A DNA stretch of 61,912 nt, from positions 1 through 61,912 of the forward strand of contig NZ_JABUXQ010000013.1 in NCBI RefSeq assembly GCF_014838735.1. Reading direction: 5' to 3'. Of this stretch, positions 20,988 through 33,719 are shown one piece after another. The first letter of the stretch is position 1. Each line of letters starts with the position of its first letter. The notes under the pieces are model-generated. The model did no database searches. It saw only the letters and a list, made by a program, of their open reading frames with translations, and was not told the DNA's origin. This DNA comes from Limosilactobacillus portuensis. GTDB lineage: Bacteria; Bacillota; Bacilli; Lactobacillales; Lactobacillaceae. Position numbers and translations under genes: made by a program.

Positions 20988-21843
20988 TTGCCATTCCCCC
21001 ATTCTTTAATCGTTCAATCAGGTTTGCAGACAGTTCATCCAATGATAGAGGCAATCCGCTCAAACCAATTTCCCGGGAAATTTGAATGCTTTTAGGAGCC
21101 AACAAGTTACTCTTCTTTAACAATTGCTGACTACTAAAAAATTCTTGTGGACTACCATCAAACGTAATCTGCCCATCGTGAAGTGCAACAATTTGGGTTA
21201 CTAATGATGTAACCATTTCTAAGTAATGAGTAATCATAATAATGGTAACTCCACGTTGGTTTAATTCTTTAATAATGTTGAGTAACCGTTGAACAGCCAA
21301 GGAATCAAGGCCAACTGCGGGTTCATCTAAAATTAAAACTTCAGGATTCATTGCCAGTACTCCAGCAATTGCAACTCGTCGTTTTTGTCCACCAGATAGT
21401 GAAAAAGGAGATTGTTTAAGAATCGTCGGTGATAATTGAACGGTTTCTAACGCCTTCATAATTGACTTATTTATTTTTTTCTGAGGCCAACCAAGATTCT
21501 GTGGCCCAAACGCTAAATCATCACGAACAGTTTGCGCAAATAGTTGGCGCTCAGGAAATTGAAAAACAAAACCAATTTTTTGGCGAAATAGCTCCTGTTC
21601 TCTTTTGGATGTTTGATTATTAATTAACCGTCCATTGACGACTACCTGTCCTGATGTTGGAAGAGTCAAGGCATCAATTAAGTTGACCAGAGTTGATTTA
21701 CCACTGCCAGTTTGGCCAACCAACACAGTAAATGCTCCATCCGCAATCTTTAAATTAATATTACGCAGTGCTTGATGAGCGAGAGGCGTCGTTGGCTGGT
21801 AAATAAAGTTAACATTCCTTAATTCAATTTTTGCTTTAGCCAT
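20980..21843 (-). CDS. ecfA2: ECF transporter ATPase EcfA2
   Basis: This ABC ATPase (287 residues) pairs with EcfA1. Walker A is GQTGSGKST (43-51), the signature is LSGGQ (149-153), and Walker B ends in ILDEP (171-175). It starts 25 bases inside ecfA1 behind GGGGGAAATGG and overlaps ecfT at the other end. Confidence 0.96.
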   Translation of the reverse strand: MAKAKIELRNVNFIYQPTTPLAHQALRNINLKIADGAFTVLVGQTGSGKSTLVNLIDALTLPTSGQVVVNGRLINNQTSKREQELFRQKIGFVFQFPERQLFAQTVRDDLAFGPQNLGWPQKKINKSIMKALETVQLSPTILKQSPFSLSGGQKRRVAIAGVLAMNPEVLILDEPAVGLDSLAVQRLLNIIKELNQRGVTIIMITHYLEMVTSLVTQIVALHDGQITFDGSPQEFFSSQQLLKKSNLLAPKSIQISREIGLSGLPLSLDELSANLIERLKNGGMANG

Positions 21844-22646
21844 CGAACCATTTCCCCCGTTGTTATGTATTCTTGAGGAGCCTTTATTCCTGCATGGATT
21901 AACTCCTCTCTAATTTGCTCACCAGCTGCTGGTGTCAGTTGAAGCTTTCTTAATAATTGATGATTTGATAAAACCTTTTTAGTAACATCATTTGCTACTA
22001 CTTTACCTTGATCAAGGATCAAAATATGATCAGCCAGTTCTGCTTCATTAAGATCGTGAGTAATCATGATGATTGTATACCCCCCATCATGATGAAGAGT
22101 TTCTAGTAGCTTCATAATTGATTCTCTTCCCACTGGATCAAGCATGCTAGTAGCCTCATCAAAGATAATTATTTTAGGCTTTACTGCTAACACTCCCGCA
22201 ATAGCAATTCGTTGTTTTTGACCACCAGAAAGCTCAGCAACTAAACTATCTTCATAATCAATCATTCCAACACTCTTTAAAGCTTGCTTAATGAGCATCG
22301 GCATTTTTTCCGGAGCAACATTATAATTTTCTAAACCGAAAGCAACATCTTCAGCAACCGTTGAGCCAACAAATTGATTTTCTGGATTTTGGAAAACCAT
22401 TCCCACCAGCTTATGAACTGTTTCTAAATGCTGTTCATTTACCTCTAAATCATCAATCAGAATTTTCCCTTTATTTGGCTGAAGGAGCCCATTAAGAAGG
22501 CGAACAATCGTACTCTTCCCACTTCCATTATGTCCAACAACCGCGATCCACTTATTTACTGGCAAGACAAAAGATTGATTATCTATTAGCACCTTATCAG
22601 AATCAGGATATTTAAATGTGACATGGTTAAATTTAATCTCTTGCAT
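21819..22646 (-). CDS. ecfA1: ECF transporter ATPase EcfA1
   Basis: This is the partner ATPase of the ECF energising module (275 residues). Walker A is GHNGSGKST (38-46), the Q-loop is VFQNPENQ, the signature is LSGGQ (139-143) and Walker B runs into DEATSMLDP. It is the first gene of the ecf group, about 200 bases after rplQ. That gap holds an L17 downstream element-like RNA. Confidence 0.96.
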   Translation of the reverse strand: MQEIKFNHVTFKYPDSDKVLIDNQSFVLPVNKWIAVVGHNGSGKSTIVRLLNGLLQPNKGKILIDDLEVNEQHLETVHKLVGMVFQNPENQFVGSTVAEDVAFGLENYNVAPEKMPMLIKQALKSVGMIDYEDSLVAELSGGQKQRIAIAGVLAVKPKIIIFDEATSMLDPVGRESIMKLLETLHHDGGYTIIMITHDLNEAELADHILILDQGKVVANDVTKKVLSNHQLLRKLQLTPAAGEQIREELIHAGIKAPQEYITTGEMVRWLKQKLN

Positions 22647-22699
22647 CTTTTTTATCCTTTACATTAATACCTATTATTTTAACAGAGAAAGTAAAAGAA

Positions 22700-22732
22700 T
22701 TTAAAAATAAAAAATCACTTACCAGAGAAGTG
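22700..22732 (-). terminator. Weak terminator after rplQ
   Basis: The CACTT/AAGTG hairpin with a 7-base loop is followed on the minus strand by ATTTTTTATTTTT. The local stem is only 5 bp, so it may be partial and let the ecf genes be read through. Confidence 0.45.
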
Positions 22733-22812
22733 CACGGTTAATCCGCATTCAAGCTAGACTAGGGAATAATCCCACCATCATAACGCTCTATACTTCAATG
22801 ATAGTGATTCTT
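22711..22812 (-). ncRNA. L17 downstream element-like RNA
   Basis: Directly after rplQ the minus-strand transcript can form a 9-bp stem, CACTATCAT (22798-22806) with ATGATGGTG (22773-22781), with two enclosing bases. A longer-range AATCACT/AGTGATT pairing closes the element, and CACTT/AAGTG (22716-22732) leads into ATTTTTTATTTTT. Position and layout fit the published L17DE motif of Lactobacillales, found in the rplQ 3' region. The assignment is by location and shape, not by a covariance search. Confidence 0.6.
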
Positions 22813-22846
22813 TATTACGTATTAATAAACTCTGATTAACGAAATG

Positions 22847-23230
22847 TTAGTCAACGAATTCTAAGATAACCATCTTAGCACCGTCACCACGACGAGGCAT
22901 AGTCTTCAAAATCCGTGTGTAACCACCATTACGTTTAGCATACTTAGGTGCTAATTCTTCAAATAAGTTTTGAAGAGCAGATTGAATACGGATGTTGTCG
23001 CCATCTTCCTTAACATCAGCAACGACATTCCGAACAAAAGCAGCTGCCTTACGACGTGAAGCTAAATTGCCACGCTTTGCAAGGGTAATCATTTGATCAG
23101 CAGTCTTACGAACTTCCTTAGCACGAGCTTCGGTAGTAGTAATCCGACCATTAACAATTAAATCAGTAGTTAAATCACGTAATAAAGCCTTACGTTGTGA
23201 ACTTGTACGTCCTAATTTACGGTAACTCAT
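22847..23230 (-). CDS. rplQ: 50S ribosomal protein L17
   Basis: L17 (127 residues) lies near the exit tunnel. It begins [20 protein letters not shown] and has the typical [19 protein letters not shown] segment near the end. It is the last gene of the alpha group (rpsM-rpsK-rpoA-rplQ), 34 bases after rpoA. Confidence 0.98.
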   Translation of the reverse strand: MSYRKLGRTSSQRKALLRDLTTDLIVNGRITTTEARAKEVRKTADQMITLAKRGNLASRRKAAAFVRNVVADVKEDGDNIRIQSALQNLFEELAPKYAKRNGGYTRILKTMPRRGDGAKMVILEFVD

Positions 23231-23264
23231 GAAGTTGTCCCTCCTTTTCCATTGGTTTGATTAA

Positions 23265-24209
23265 TTAATCATCTTGACGGAATGAAACGCCGAGATCGTT
23301 TAATTTCAACTTAATTTCTTCAAGTGACTTTTGGCCTAAGTTCCGTACCTTCATCATGTCAGCTTCGGTCCGATCAGTCAATTCCTTAACGGTATTGATA
23401 CCCGCACGCTTGAGACAGTTGTATGAACGAACTGATAGATCAAGTTCTTCAATTGTCATTTCAAGCATCTTTTCTTTATGGGTTTCTTCCTTTTCGACCA
23501 TCACTTGTGCATTTTGAGCCTCTTCAGTAAGGTTAACAAACATTGCCAAGTGTTCGGTTAAAATTTTAGCACCCAAGCTAACAGCTTCAGTCGGTGTTAA
23601 TGAACCATCAGTCCAAACATCTAAGGTTAGCTTATCGTAATCATTACGTTGACCAACCCGAGCATTTTCAACTGTGTAGTTAACACGTTCAATCGGGGTA
23701 TAAATGGAGTCAATTGGCAATACACCAATTGCGAGATCATCCATTCGAGCTTTGTTATCATTTGCAGAAAAGTAACCACGACCCTTGTCAGCAGTCATCT
23801 TAATGTGCAGTTCGGCACCATCTGCAACGGTAGCAATGTACAAGTCAGGGTTAAGAACCTCAACTTCACCATCGCCTTGAATATCACCGGCGGTAACTTC
23901 AGCAGGACCTTTAACATCAATCTCAAGATCCTTTCGTTCTTCTGAATCCAGTTTTAGAGAAACTTTCTTCAGGTTCAAAATGATTTGAGTTACATCTTCA
24001 GTAACACCTTCAACAGTACTGAATTCATGTAAAACACCATCAATTTGAATACTAGTGATGGCAGCACCAGGTAATGATGCCAGTAAAACTCGTCTTAATG
24101 AATTACCAAGTGTAGTTCCATAACCACGTTCGAGCGGTTCAACAACGAACTTACCGTAGCTATCAGTTTCTTCAACCTTGTGAATGTTTGGCTTTTCAAA
24201 TTCGATCAT
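23265..24209 (-). CDS. rpoA: RNA polymerase alpha subunit
   Basis: RpoA (314 residues) nucleates polymerase assembly and contacts activators. The N-terminal dimerisation domain carries [19 protein letters not shown]. The C-terminal domain carries [19 protein letters not shown] and [14 protein letters not shown], which bind UP elements. The ribosome site is AAAGGGG upstream of the ATG. It lies between rpsK and rplQ as usual. Confidence 0.98.
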   Translation of the reverse strand: MIEFEKPNIHKVEETDSYGKFVVEPLERGYGTTLGNSLRRVLLASLPGAAITSIQIDGVLHEFSTVEGVTEDVTQIILNLKKVSLKLDSEERKDLEIDVKGPAEVTAGDIQGDGEVEVLNPDLYIATVADGAELHIKMTADKGRGYFSANDNKARMDDLAIGVLPIDSIYTPIERVNYTVENARVGQRNDYDKLTLDVWTDGSLTPTEAVSLGAKILTEHLAMFVNLTEEAQNAQVMVEKEETHKEKMLEMTIEELDLSVRSYNCLKRAGINTVKELTDRTEADMMKVRNLGQKSLEEIKLKLNDLGVSFRQDD

Positions 24210-24291
24210 TCTATCTCTGTACCCCTTTCAAACGCAGTTCGTATTTTAGACTAAAAGGCCATTGATGGATTCGTAACTCCAGCAATGTCAA

Positions 24292-24681
24292 TTAAACACG
24301 ACGACGCTTTGGAGGACGAGAACCATTATGAGGAACTGGAGTCACATCACGAATAGCAGTGACTTCCAAACCAGTTGCTTGAAGAGCACGGATAGCTGAT
24401 TCACGACCAGAACCTGGACCCTTAACTTCAACTTCAACGGTCTTCATGCCATGTTCCATAGCTTGCTTAGCAGCAGCTTCTGAAGCCATTTGAGCAGCGA
24501 AAGGAGTTGACTTCCGTGAACCCTTAAAGCCCAATACACCAGCTGATGACCAAGCAACAGCGTTACCTTGAACATCAGTAATCATGATCAAAGTGTTGTT
24601 AAATGTTGAGTGAATGTGAGCAACACCAGTTTCAACATTCTTTTTTGCACGACGCTTACGCGTACCTTTTTTGGTTGCCAT
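24292..24681 (-). CDS. rpsK: 30S ribosomal protein S11
   Basis: S11 (129 residues) forms part of the platform near the E site. The body ends in the conserved [17 protein letters not shown] tail. It lies 33 bases after rpsM. Confidence 0.98.
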   Translation of the reverse strand: MATKKGTRKRRAKKNVETGVAHIHSTFNNTLIMITDVQGNAVAWSSAGVLGFKGSRKSTPFAAQMASEAAAKQAMEHGMKTVEVEVKGPGSGRESAIRALQATGLEVTAIRDVTPVPHNGSRPPKRRRV

Positions 24682-24714
24682 ATTAAGTACTAACCTCCTT
24701 TATATTAAAATAGA

Positions 24715-25080
24715 TTACTTCTTCTTGTTAGCAATAGTAACTGCCTTACCCTTACGAGTACGTGCATTGTTCTTAGTGTGTTGACCACGAACTGGTAAAC
24801 CACGACGGTGACGCATTCCACGGTATGAACCAATTTCTTGGAGCCGCTTAATGTTCAAAGTAACTTCACGACGTAAGTCACCTTCTACTTGGTATTGGTC
24901 AACTTGAGTACGGATTTGTTCTTCTTGTTCAGGAGTTAAATCACGAACACGAATATCTTCAGAAACACCAGCATCCTTCAAAATCTTTTGAGCACGTGTG
25001 TTACCAATTCCGTAAATGTATGTTAAGCCGATTACGATTCGCTTGTCACGAGGTAAATCGACACCTGCGATACGAGCCAT
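24715..25080 (-). CDS. rpsM: 30S ribosomal protein S13
   Basis: S13 (121 residues) contacts the P-site tRNA and bridges to the 50S head. [20 protein letters not shown] and the basic C-terminal [19 protein letters not shown] are diagnostic. It follows rpmJ by about 31 bases. Confidence 0.98.
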   Translation of the reverse strand: MARIAGVDLPRDKRIVIGLTYIYGIGNTRAQKILKDAGVSEDIRVRDLTPEQEEQIRTQVDQYQVEGDLRREVTLNIKRLQEIGSYRGMRHRRGLPVRGQHTKNNARTRKGKAVTIANKKK

Positions 25081-25111
25081 TTATTTACACCTCCATCCTT
25101 ATTTAAATAAA

Positions 25112-25231
25112 TTACTTACCTTGACGTTGCTTGTGCTTTGGATTAGCAGAGCAAATAACCATAACACGTCCGTGACGCTTTACGATCTTGCAGTGTTCGC
25201 ACATTCGCTTGACTGATGGTCTTACTTTCAT
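25112..25231 (-). CDS. rpmJ: 50S ribosomal protein L36
   Basis: This 39-residue gene encodes a protein starting [20 protein letters not shown]. The zinc ligands Cys11, Cys14, Cys27 and His33 are all present, so this is the zinc-binding form. The ATG is at 25231 with a GGAGG site just upstream (AGGAGGATTAATAAA). It lies between infA and rpsM, its usual place. Confidence 0.97.
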   Translation of the reverse strand: MKVRPSVKRMCEHCKIVKRHGRVMVICSANPKHKQRQGK

Positions 25232-25266
25232 TTTATTAATCCTCCTAGAGAGTTACTGTTTAATTA

Positions 25267-25485
25267 CTACTTAAACCGGAAGGTAATCCGACCCTTGGTC
25301 AAATCATATGGTGACATTTCAACCTTAACACGGTCACCAGGTAAAATCTTAATGTAATGCATCCGGATCTTACCAGAAACGTGTGCTAAAATTTCAGCAC
25401 CATTTTCCAATTCAACTTTAAACATCGCATTAGGTAAGGTTTCAGTAATCTTACCTTCAACTTCAATCACATCGGCTTTTGCCAC
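25267..25485 (-). CDS. infA: Translation initiation factor IF-1
   Basis: IF-1 is a 72-residue OB-fold protein that blocks the A site during initiation. The frame is open to 25551, but the family start is the GTG at 25485 behind GGAGGAACCAATT. This gives [20 protein letters not shown] and ends in the conserved KGRITFRFK. The map gene that often lies between adk and infA is absent here. Confidence 0.97.
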   Translation of the reverse strand: MAKADVIEVEGKITETLPNAMFKVELENGAEILAHVSGKIRMHYIKILPGDRVKVEMSPYDLTKGRITFRFK

Positions 25486-25614
25486 AATTGGTTCCTCCTT
25501 GCATAACCAAGAAATGACGTAAAAACGGTGGAAAACGACATCATTTCCCACTGTAAGCTATATAAACCTTACAAAGTTTAGCATAACTATGTAAACTTCG
25601 CAAGGTTTAACAGC

Positions 25615-27593
<1,979 letters not shown>

Positions 27594-28028
27594 TTACATC
27601 ACCTCAGTTTTACCGCCAGCAGCTTCGATAGCTGACACTGCTGAAGCAGAAAACTTATTAGCCTTAACAGTTAACTTCTTAGTAAGCTTACCGTTACCAA
27701 GAACCTTAACACCGCTCTTCAAGTTCTTAACAATGCCGCTTTCCATCAATAATTGTGGAGTAACTTCAGTACCATCTTCAAACCGATCTAAAGTACTTAA
27801 GTTAACAATAGCATATTCCTTACGGTTAATATTAGTGAAACCACGCTTTGGAATTTGCCGGTAGAGTGGCATTTGACCCCCTTCAAAGCCTAAACGTGTC
27901 TTACCATGAGCCTTTTGACCCTTAGTACCACGTCCAGAAGTAAAACCATGACCTGATGAAAGGCCACGACCCTTACGAAGACGCTTTGAACGAGAACCTG
28001 CAGCAGGTTTTAATTCGTTTAACTTCAT
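27594..28028 (-). CDS. rplO: 50S ribosomal protein L15
   Basis: L15 (144 residues) is a late 50S assembly protein. The glycine/arginine-rich N-terminus ([19 protein letters not shown], then [20 protein letters not shown]) is diagnostic. Its stop directly precedes the secY start. Confidence 0.98.
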   Translation of the reverse strand: MKLNELKPAAGSRSKRLRKGRGLSSGHGFTSGRGTKGQKAHGKTRLGFEGGQMPLYRQIPKRGFTNINRKEYAIVNLSTLDRFEDGTEVTPQLLMESGIVKNLKSGVKVLGNGKLTKKLTVKANKFSASAVSAIEAAGGKTEVM

Positions 28029-28060
28029 TTAGTAGGCACCTCCTTATTATTTAGTTGTAA

Positions 28061-28243
28061 TTACTTAACTTCTTCAATAGAAACTAAGTGAGCAATCTTA
28101 AAGATTTGGCCACGTGTTGCAGCGTTATCTGGTAAGATAACAGAACTGTTAATCTTACCAAGACCCAAAGCCTTAACAGTCCGGCGTTGAGTTGGCTGAC
28201 GGTGGGCAACACTGTGGATTAAAGTAACTTTAACTTGAGCCAT
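28061..28243 (-). CDS. rpmD: 50S ribosomal protein L30
   Basis: L30 is a 60-residue single-domain protein starting [20 protein letters not shown] and ending with a typical [15 protein letters not shown]. It lies 14 bases after rpsE. Confidence 0.97.
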   Translation of the reverse strand: MAQVKVTLIHSVAHRQPTQRRTVKALGLGKINSSVILPDNAATRGQIFKIAHLVSIEEVK

Positions 28244-28257
28244 AATTAGTGCCCTCC

Positions 28258-28767
28258 TTATTCTGCTAAGTGGTCTACAGAAACGCCACGAAGTTTAGCG
28301 ACTTCTTCAGCGCTCTTTAATTGCTTCAAACCTTCGAATGTTGCACGAACAACGTTAACAGGAGTGTTTGAACCAAGACGCTTTGAAGTAACATCGGCTA
28401 CACCAGCAAGGTCCATAACGTTACGAACCGCACCACCGGCAGCAACCCCGGAACCTTCAACGGCTGGCTTCAACATAATCTTTCCACCACCGTATGTACC
28501 GATAACTTCGTGTGGAATAGTAGTACCAACGATAGGAACAGTGATCAGGTTCTTTTCAGCAGCAGCTTGAGCCTTACGAATAGCTTCAGGAACTTCTTGA
28601 GCCTTACCAGTACCAAAACCAACATGGCCCTTACGATCGCCGACAATTACTAAAGCGGCAAAACGCATCCGACGACCACCCTTAACAACCTTGGTAATCC
28701 GGTTGATGGCAACAACTTGATCGTCTAAGTCCAACTTTGCTGGATCAATGAATTCTGATGATGTCAT
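28258..28767 (-). CDS. rpsE: 30S ribosomal protein S5
   Basis: S5 (169 residues) helps decoding fidelity with S4. The double-stranded RNA-binding N-domain includes [20 protein letters not shown]. The C-terminal domain includes [19 protein letters not shown]. It follows rplR by about 22 bases. Confidence 0.98.
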   Translation of the reverse strand: MTSSEFIDPAKLDLDDQVVAINRITKVVKGGRRMRFAALVIVGDRKGHVGFGTGKAQEVPEAIRKAQAAAEKNLITVPIVGTTIPHEVIGTYGGGKIMLKPAVEGSGVAAGGAVRNVMDLAGVADVTSKRLGSNTPVNVVRATFEGLKQLKSAEEVAKLRGVSVDHLAE

Positions 28768-28789
28768 TGCAGGTTATTCCTCCTTTTCC

Positions 28790-29146
28790 TTAGAATTTAA
28801 GTCCGTTTTCACGAGCAGCTTCAGCTAATGCTTGAACACGACCATGGTAAAGGTATCCACCACGATCAAAAACAACATTAGTGATGTTCTTTGCAGCAGC
28901 ATGCTTGGCAATTAATTCACCAACACCACTAGCTTGTTCAGTCTTGCTCTTTCCACTAACTTCACTGTCAATTGTGGAGGCACTTGCGAGCGTCACACCC
29001 TTTACGTCATCAATTAATTGAGCGTAAATGTTTTTGTTTGAACGGTAAACACTTAAGCGTGGGCGCTCCGCAGTACCAGAAATCTTACCGCGAACGCGCA
29101 TATGACGACGTTGACGGATCTTATTCTTATCTGGTTTAGAAATCAC
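28790..29146 (-). CDS. rplR: 50S ribosomal protein L18
   Basis: L18 binds 5S rRNA. The longest frame begins at a GTG (29155) that is part of the Shine-Dalgarno AAGAGGTG. The next GTG at 29146 gives [20 protein letters not shown] with correct spacing and the normal 118 residues, so I chose it. The C-terminal [20 protein letters not shown] is conserved. Confidence 0.95.
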   Translation of the reverse strand: MISKPDKNKIRQRRHMRVRGKISGTAERPRLSVYRSNKNIYAQLIDDVKGVTLASASTIDSEVSGKSKTEQASGVGELIAKHAAAKNITNVVFDRGGYLYHGRVQALAEAARENGLKF

Positions 29147-29211
29147 AACAGTCACCTCTTAATATAAAATATAGTTTAATTTGTCGATAATAACTAGTTA
29201 GTAACCAAATA

Positions 29212-29748
29212 TTACTTACCAGTCTTACCTTCCTTACGAATAATGTGTTCGTTTTCGTAACGAATACCCTTACCCTTGTATGGTTCAGGTGAACGAACGG
29301 CACGAACTAAAGCAGCAAAATCACCAAGGTGTTGCTTGTTGATTGAGCTTAATTCAATAGTAGTGTTGTCAGGAACCTTAATATCAACATCTTCAGGCTT
29401 GTCCATTTCAACTGGTTGTGAGTAACCAACAGTCAAAATAAGCTTGTTACCCTTAAATTGAGCACGGTAACCAACACCGACAAGCTTCAAGGTCTTACTA
29501 AATCCATTAACAACACCTTCAACCATGTTGTTGACGTTTGCACGGGTTGTTCCGTGAACCATCTTAACTTGGTTGCTATCTTCATCACGATCAAATTTTA
29601 CAACGCTGCCTTCAACGCTCATCTTGATCAATGGTGAAATTTCGCGACTTAAAGTACCCTTAGGACCCTTTACAGTCACAACATTACCTTGTTGAGAAAT
29701 TTCTACACCTTCTGGTAGATCAATTTCCTTGTAACCAATACGACTCAT
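29212..29748 (-). CDS. rplF: 50S ribosomal protein L6
   Basis: L6 (178 residues) has two similar domains near the factor-binding site. [18 protein letters not shown] and the C-terminal [20 protein letters not shown] are diagnostic. It lies in the spc order between rpsH and rplR. Confidence 0.98.
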   Translation of the reverse strand: MSRIGYKEIDLPEGVEISQQGNVVTVKGPKGTLSREISPLIKMSVEGSVVKFDRDEDSNQVKMVHGTTRANVNNMVEGVVNGFSKTLKLVGVGYRAQFKGNKLILTVGYSQPVEMDKPEDVDIKVPDNTTIELSSINKQHLGDFAALVRAVRSPEPYKGKGIRYENEHIIRKEGKTGK

Positions 29749-29777
29749 GCTTGCACCTCCTAACTTAATTTAATTAA

Positions 29778-30176
29778 TTACCAAATGTAGGCGATAACTT
29801 CGCCACCAATTTTCTTGGCGCGAGCAACCTTGTCAGTCACAACACCCTCAGATGTTGAGATAATGGCAATCCCTAATCCGTTGAGAACCTTTGGCACTGC
29901 GTCAGCCTTAACGTATGTACGAAGACCAGGCTTAGAAATCCGCTTTAATCCGGAAATAACCCGTTGACCATCGTTACCATACTTTAAGAAGACACGAATG
30001 ATGCCTTGCTTGTTATCGTCAACGTATTCAACATCGCGAATGAAACCTTCATTCTTTAAGATTTCGGCGATGTCCTTCTTCATCTTTGATGCAGGTGCTT
30101 CTACTGATTCGTGTTGAGCCATATTAGCGTTACGAATACGAGTTAAGAAATCTGCGATTGGATCACTCATAGACAT
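29778..30176 (-). CDS. rpsH: 30S ribosomal protein S8
   Basis: S8 (132 residues) is a central-domain 16S rRNA binder and a known translational repressor of the spc operon in E. coli. [15 protein letters not shown] and the C-terminal [20 protein letters not shown] are typical. The first ATG has a 9-base gap from GGAGG; the second, two codons later, is less well placed. Confidence 0.97.
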   Translation of the reverse strand: MSMSDPIADFLTRIRNANMAQHESVEAPASKMKKDIAEILKNEGFIRDVEYVDDNKQGIIRVFLKYGNDGQRVISGLKRISKPGLRTYVKADAVPKVLNGLGIAIISTSEGVVTDKVARAKKIGGEVIAYIW

Positions 30177-30206
30177 CGATGTTTTCCTCCTTTGTCGGTG
30201 ATTTGT

Positions 30207-30392
30207 TTACCAGCTAGCCTTCTTTAAACCAGGAATTTGTCCCTTGTGGGCAAGTTCTCGTAAGCAAAGCCGGCATAAGTGGAATTTACGGTAAACTGAG
30301 TGCGGACGTCCACAACGTGCACAACGTGTGTATTCACGACTTGAGAACTTAGCTGGACGGTTGCACTTAGCAATCATTGATTTTTTAGCCAA
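30207..30392 (-). CDS. rpsN: 30S ribosomal protein S14, zinc type
   Basis: This is the short (61-residue) zinc-binding S14 with Cys24, Cys27, Cys40 and Cys43 (CARCG...CRLC). Its place between rplE and rpsH is standard. Zinc-free paralogs induced on zinc starvation may exist elsewhere; none is in this window. Confidence 0.98.
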   Translation of the reverse strand: MAKKSMIAKCNRPAKFSSREYTRCARCGRPHSVYRKFHLCRLCLRELAHKGQIPGLKKASW

Positions 30393-30407
30393 TTTGTGGA
30401 ACCTCCT

Positions 30408-30950
30408 TTATTTAGCGAACGGCATACCAAGTTGAGCCAATAATTCGTGTGATTCTTCATCAGTTTGCGCAGTTGTAACAATAACAACATCCAAACCACG
30501 AACACGGTTAACCTTATCAAAATCAATTTCAGGGAAGATTAATTGTTCACGAATACCTAAAGTGTAGTTACCACGGCCATCAAATGACTTGTTGCTTACA
30601 CCATGGAAATCACGAACACGAGGTAATGAAACATTAATCAACTTATCCAAGAAATCATACATGCGTTCACCACGTAAAGTGACCTTGGCACCAATTGACA
30701 TTCCTTCACGAAGACGGAAGCCGGCGATTGACTTCTTAGCCTTAGTAATTAAAGGCTTTTGTCCAGAAATCAATCCCAATTCTTCAACGGCTTCATCAAG
30801 GTTCTTTGAGTTGGTAGTAGCGTCACCAACACCCATGTTTAAGACAATCTTGTCAATCTTAGGTGCTTGCATGATTGATGAATAGTTAAACTTTTCAATC
30901 AATGCTGGACGGATTTCACTTTCGTACTTAGCTTTCAAACGATTTTCCAT
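30408..30950 (-). CDS. rplE: 50S ribosomal protein L5
   Basis: L5 (180 residues) binds 5S rRNA and contacts the P-site t[18 protein letters not shown] and [20 protein letters not shown] are diagnostic. It lies 30 bases after rplX. Confidence 0.98.
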   Translation of the reverse strand: MENRLKAKYESEIRPALIEKFNYSSIMQAPKIDKIVLNMGVGDATTNSKNLDEAVEELGLISGQKPLITKAKKSIAGFRLREGMSIGAKVTLRGERMYDFLDKLINVSLPRVRDFHGVSNKSFDGRGNYTLGIREQLIFPEIDFDKVNRVRGLDVVIVTTAQTDEESHELLAQLGMPFAK

Positions 30951-30980
30951 TGGAAGTTATTCCTCCTTTCGTAATTAATT

Positions 30981-31289
30981 TTAGTCGATAGTCTTGCCAG
31001 ATTTCTTGGCAAAACGAACCTTCTTACCATCAACGAACTTGAAACCAACACGGGTTGGTTCGTTAGTAGAAGGATCAATCAGCATAACATTTGAAGCACT
31101 GATAGCAGCTTCAGTATCAATAACTCCACCATTAGGGTTTGAGTTACTTGGCTTTTGGTGTTTCTTAACCATGTTAATGCCTTCAACGATCACACGGTTT
31201 GCAGAAGCAATGGTCTTTTTAACAGTACCTTCCTTGCCCTTGTCCTTACCGGCGATAACGCGAACTTTGTCACCTGTTTTAATGAACAT
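30981..31289 (-). CDS. rplX: 50S ribosomal protein L24
   Basis: L24 (102 residues) starts 50S assembly. The N-terminal KOW motif reads [20 protein letters not shown]. It lies 34 bases after rplN. Confidence 0.98.
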   Translation of the reverse strand: MFIKTGDKVRVIAGKDKGKEGTVKKTIASANRVIVEGINMVKKHQKPSNSNPNGGVIDTEAAISASNVMLIDPSTNEPTRVGFKFVDGKKVRFAKKSGKTID

Positions 31290-31323
31290 GTTGATAGTGC
31301 ACCTCCTTATTTTTGGGTAAATC

Positions 31324-31692
31324 TTACAGAACTTCTGGAGCTAATGAAACGATCTTCATGAAGTCATCTCCACGAAGTTCACGAGCAATTGGGCCAAAAA
31401 TACGGGTACCCTTAGGGCTCTTATCGTTGTTAATCAAAACAGCAGCGTTTTCATCAAACTTGATGTATGAACCATCCTTACGGTGTAGACCTTGCTTAGT
31501 CCGTACTACAACAGCCTTAACAACGTCACCCTTTTTGACAACGCCACCTGGTGTTGCCTGTTTTACAGTAGCAACAATAATATCACCAATATTACCTGTT
31601 TTTACTCGGGAACCACCTAAGATCTTGATTACCAAGATTTCGCGGGCACCGGAGTTATCAGCGACCTTCAACCGACTTTCTTGTTGAATCAC
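31324..31692 (-). CDS. rplN: 50S ribosomal protein L14
   Basis: L14 (122 residues) forms bridge B8 with 16S r[23 protein letters not shown] and the central CVR-like region ([20 protein letters not shown]) are typical. It lies 64 bases after rpsQ. Confidence 0.98.
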   Translation of the reverse strand: MIQQESRLKVADNSGAREILVIKILGGSRVKTGNIGDIIVATVKQATPGGVVKKGDVVKAVVVRTKQGLHRKDGSYIKFDENAAVLINNDKSPKGTRIFGPIARELRGDDFMKIVSLAPEVL

Positions 31693-31756
31693 GGTTAATG
31701 TCCTCCTTCCATCTTTGAATAAGAATTAGAATACGAAATTTAGAGTTGTCTGCTAA

Positions 31757-32023
31757 TTAAAGGGTAGCAGCCTTTTCGACAATCTTTACAAGACGGAAAC
31801 GCTTCTTTGCAGATAATGGACGTGTTTCCATGATTTGTACAGTGTCGCCAGTCTTAGCTTCGTTGTTTTCGTCATGTGCGTAGTACTTCTTAGAATACTT
31901 AACACGCTTGCCGTAAATTGGGGCACTCTTGTAAGTATCAATCACAACAGTGATAGTCTTATCCATTTTATCGGAAACAACGCGGCCTTGATAAACCTTA
32001 CGTGCATTACGTTCTTCACTCAT
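31757..32023 (-). CDS. rpsQ: 30S ribosomal protein S17
   Basis: S17 (88 residues) is an OB-fold primary 16S binder. [20 protein letters not shown] and [20 protein letters not shown]-like C-terminal sequence identify it. It follows rpmC by about 25 bases. Confidence 0.98.
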   Translation of the reverse strand: MSEERNARKVYQGRVVSDKMDKTITVVIDTYKSAPIYGKRVKYSKKYYAHDENNEAKTGDTVQIMETRPLSAKKRFRLVKIVEKAATL

Positions 32024-32048
32024 GCGCTAATCCTCCTTTTCGTATTCT

Positions 32049-32255
32049 TTATTTATTTAATTCTTGTTGACGAAGAACTGTCTTAACCCGGGCAATGTCT
32101 TTGCGTACTTGCTTAAGACTTGCAGTGTTTTCCAATTGGCCGGTTGCTAATTGGAAATGTAAGTTAAATAATTGCTCCTTCAGTTCCTTTTCACGGTCAA
32201 GTAGCTTCTCAGTGGTTAATCCATTCAGTTCTTGTACGTAATCTTTACTTTTCAT
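32049..32255 (-). CDS. rpmC: 50S ribosomal protein L29
   Basis: L29 is a two-helix protein at the tunnel exit. The frame is open to a GTG at 32267, but the ATG at 32255 behind AGGTGG gives [13 protein letters not shown] and 68 residues, the usual size. It overlaps the rplP end by 11 bases, so translation is coupled. Confidence 0.96.
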   Translation of the reverse strand: MKSKDYVQELNGLTTEKLLDREKELKEQLFNLHFQLATGQLENTASLKQVRKDIARVKTVLRQQELNK

Positions 32256-32679
32256 TAGATTGTCCACCTACTTCCTCACGTTTTACGATCTTAGTGCGAA
32301 CTGGCAACTTGTGACCGGCAAGACGTAAAGCTTCACGAGCAGTTTCTTCAGATACACCTGCTACTTCGAACATTACCTTGCCACGCTTAACTGGGGCAAC
32401 CCATCCTTCTGGGGCACCCTTACCATTACCCATCCGGACACCAACACCTTTGCTAGTGTAGGAAAGTTGAGGGAAGATCTTAATCCAAACCTTACCACCA
32501 CGCTTCATGTAACGGGTAATAGCGATACGAGCAGCTTCAATTTGACGGTTACTAATCCAGTGGGAATCCAATGCTTGTAAACCAAACTCACCGAATGAAA
32601 CAGTCTTACCACCCTTGGCTTCACCACGCATGTGGCCACGTTGAACCTTACGGTGCTTAACTCGCTTAGGTACTAGCAT
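32245..32679 (-). CDS. rplP: 50S ribosomal protein L16
   Basis: L16 (144 residues) lies near the A site. [20 protein letters not shown] and [20 protein letters not shown] are diagnostic. It starts two bases after rpsC ends. Confidence 0.98.
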   Translation of the reverse strand: MLVPKRVKHRKVQRGHMRGEAKGGKTVSFGEFGLQALDSHWISNRQIEAARIAITRYMKRGGKVWIKIFPQLSYTSKGVGVRMGNGKGAPEGWVAPVKRGKVMFEVAGVSEETAREALRLAGHKLPVRTKIVKREEVGGQSNEK

Positions 32680-32681
32680 GT

Positions 32682-33341
32682 TTACTTCCCTCCTTCTTCA
32701 TCGTTGTTCTTCTTGGTTGGCAAAACTTCACCACGGTAAATCCAAGTCTTTACACCAAGAACACCGTATGTAGTATTTGCTTCATCCCAAGAGTAATCAA
32801 TGTCGGCACGCAAAGTGTGCAAAGGAACAGTTCCGTCTGAGTATGATTCAACCCGTGACATATCTGCACCATTCAACCGACCAGCAACTTGAGTTTTAAT
32901 ACCCTTAGCACCGGCACGCATTGCACGTTGCATAGCACCACGCATTGCACGACGGAATGCGATACGTGCTTCCAATTGACGAGCGATGCTTTCACCAACA
33001 AGGTGAGCATCCAAGTCTGGCTTCTTAATTTCCACAATGTTAATGTGGACACGCTTACCAGTTAACTTGTTTAATTCCTTACGAAGTGCTTCAACTTCTG
33101 AACCACCCTTACCAATAACCATACCAGGCTTGGCAGTATGAATTGAAACGTTTACGCGGTTAGCAGCACGTTCAATTTCAACGGTTGATACTGAGGCATC
33201 AGCAAGTCGCTTTTCAATGTACTTACGGATCCGAAGGTCTTCGTTTAAGTAGTTTGCAAAATCTTTTTCTGCATACCACTTAGCAGTCCAGTCGCGAATG
33301 ACCCCAACACGAAAACCATTAGGATTGATCTTTTGACCCAC
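32682..33341 (-). CDS. rpsC: 30S ribosomal protein S3
   Basis: S3 (219 residues) lines the mRNA entry tunnel. The KH domain carries [16 protein letters not shown]. The C-domain carries the R-rich [17 protein letters not shown]. The start is GTG. It lies 12 bases after rplV. Confidence 0.98.
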   Translation of the reverse strand: MGQKINPNGFRVGVIRDWTAKWYAEKDFANYLNEDLRIRKYIEKRLADASVSTVEIERAANRVNVSIHTAKPGMVIGKGGSEVEALRKELNKLTGKRVHINIVEIKKPDLDAHLVGESIARQLEARIAFRRAMRGAMQRAMRAGAKGIKTQVAGRLNGADMSRVESYSDGTVPLHTLRADIDYSWDEANTTYGVLGVKTWIYRGEVLPTKKNNDEEGGK

Positions 33342-33353
33342 TATTCATTCCTC

Positions 33354-33701
33354 CTATCGTTCTGTAACAACCACTGTAATATGACTAGTCCGCTTGTTAA
33401 TTGGTGAAGCGGAGCCCTTAGCACGTGGACGGAACCGCTTAAGGGTTGGTCCTTCGTTTGCGAATGCTTCGCTAACAACAAGTGAAGCACGATCTAAGTC
33501 AAAATTGTTTTCAGCGTTTGCAACAGCAGAATTTAATACTTTTTCAACATCTGAAGCGGCACCACGAGGAGTGAACTTCAGAATAGCAAATGCTTCAGCA
33601 ACGCTTTTACCGCGAATTGCGTCTAAAACAAGACGAACCTTACGTGCAGAAACACGAACCATCTTAGCAGTTGCCTTAGCGGATGTAATGTTTTCAGCCA
33701 T
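33354..33701 (-). CDS. rplV: 50S ribosomal protein L22
   Basis: L22 (115 residues) lines the exit tunnel. The hairpin that confers macrolide resistance when changed is present ([20 protein letters not shown]). It lies between rpsS and rpsC. Confidence 0.98.
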   Translation of the reverse strand: MAENITSAKATAKMVRVSARKVRLVLDAIRGKSVAEAFAILKFTPRGAASDVEKVLNSAVANAENNFDLDRASLVVSEAFANEGPTLKRFRPRAKGSASPINKRTSHITVVVTER

Positions 33702-33719
33702 GTCTATTGTTCACCCTCC

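Noticed and set aside
30408-31289. Possible frameshifts in ribosomal protein genes
   Set aside because: All ribosomal frames checked, including rplE and rplX, have full family lengths and conserved ends; no disruption was found.
31313-31687. 124-codon plus-strand frame
   Set aside because: Antisense to rplN, which is complete and certain.
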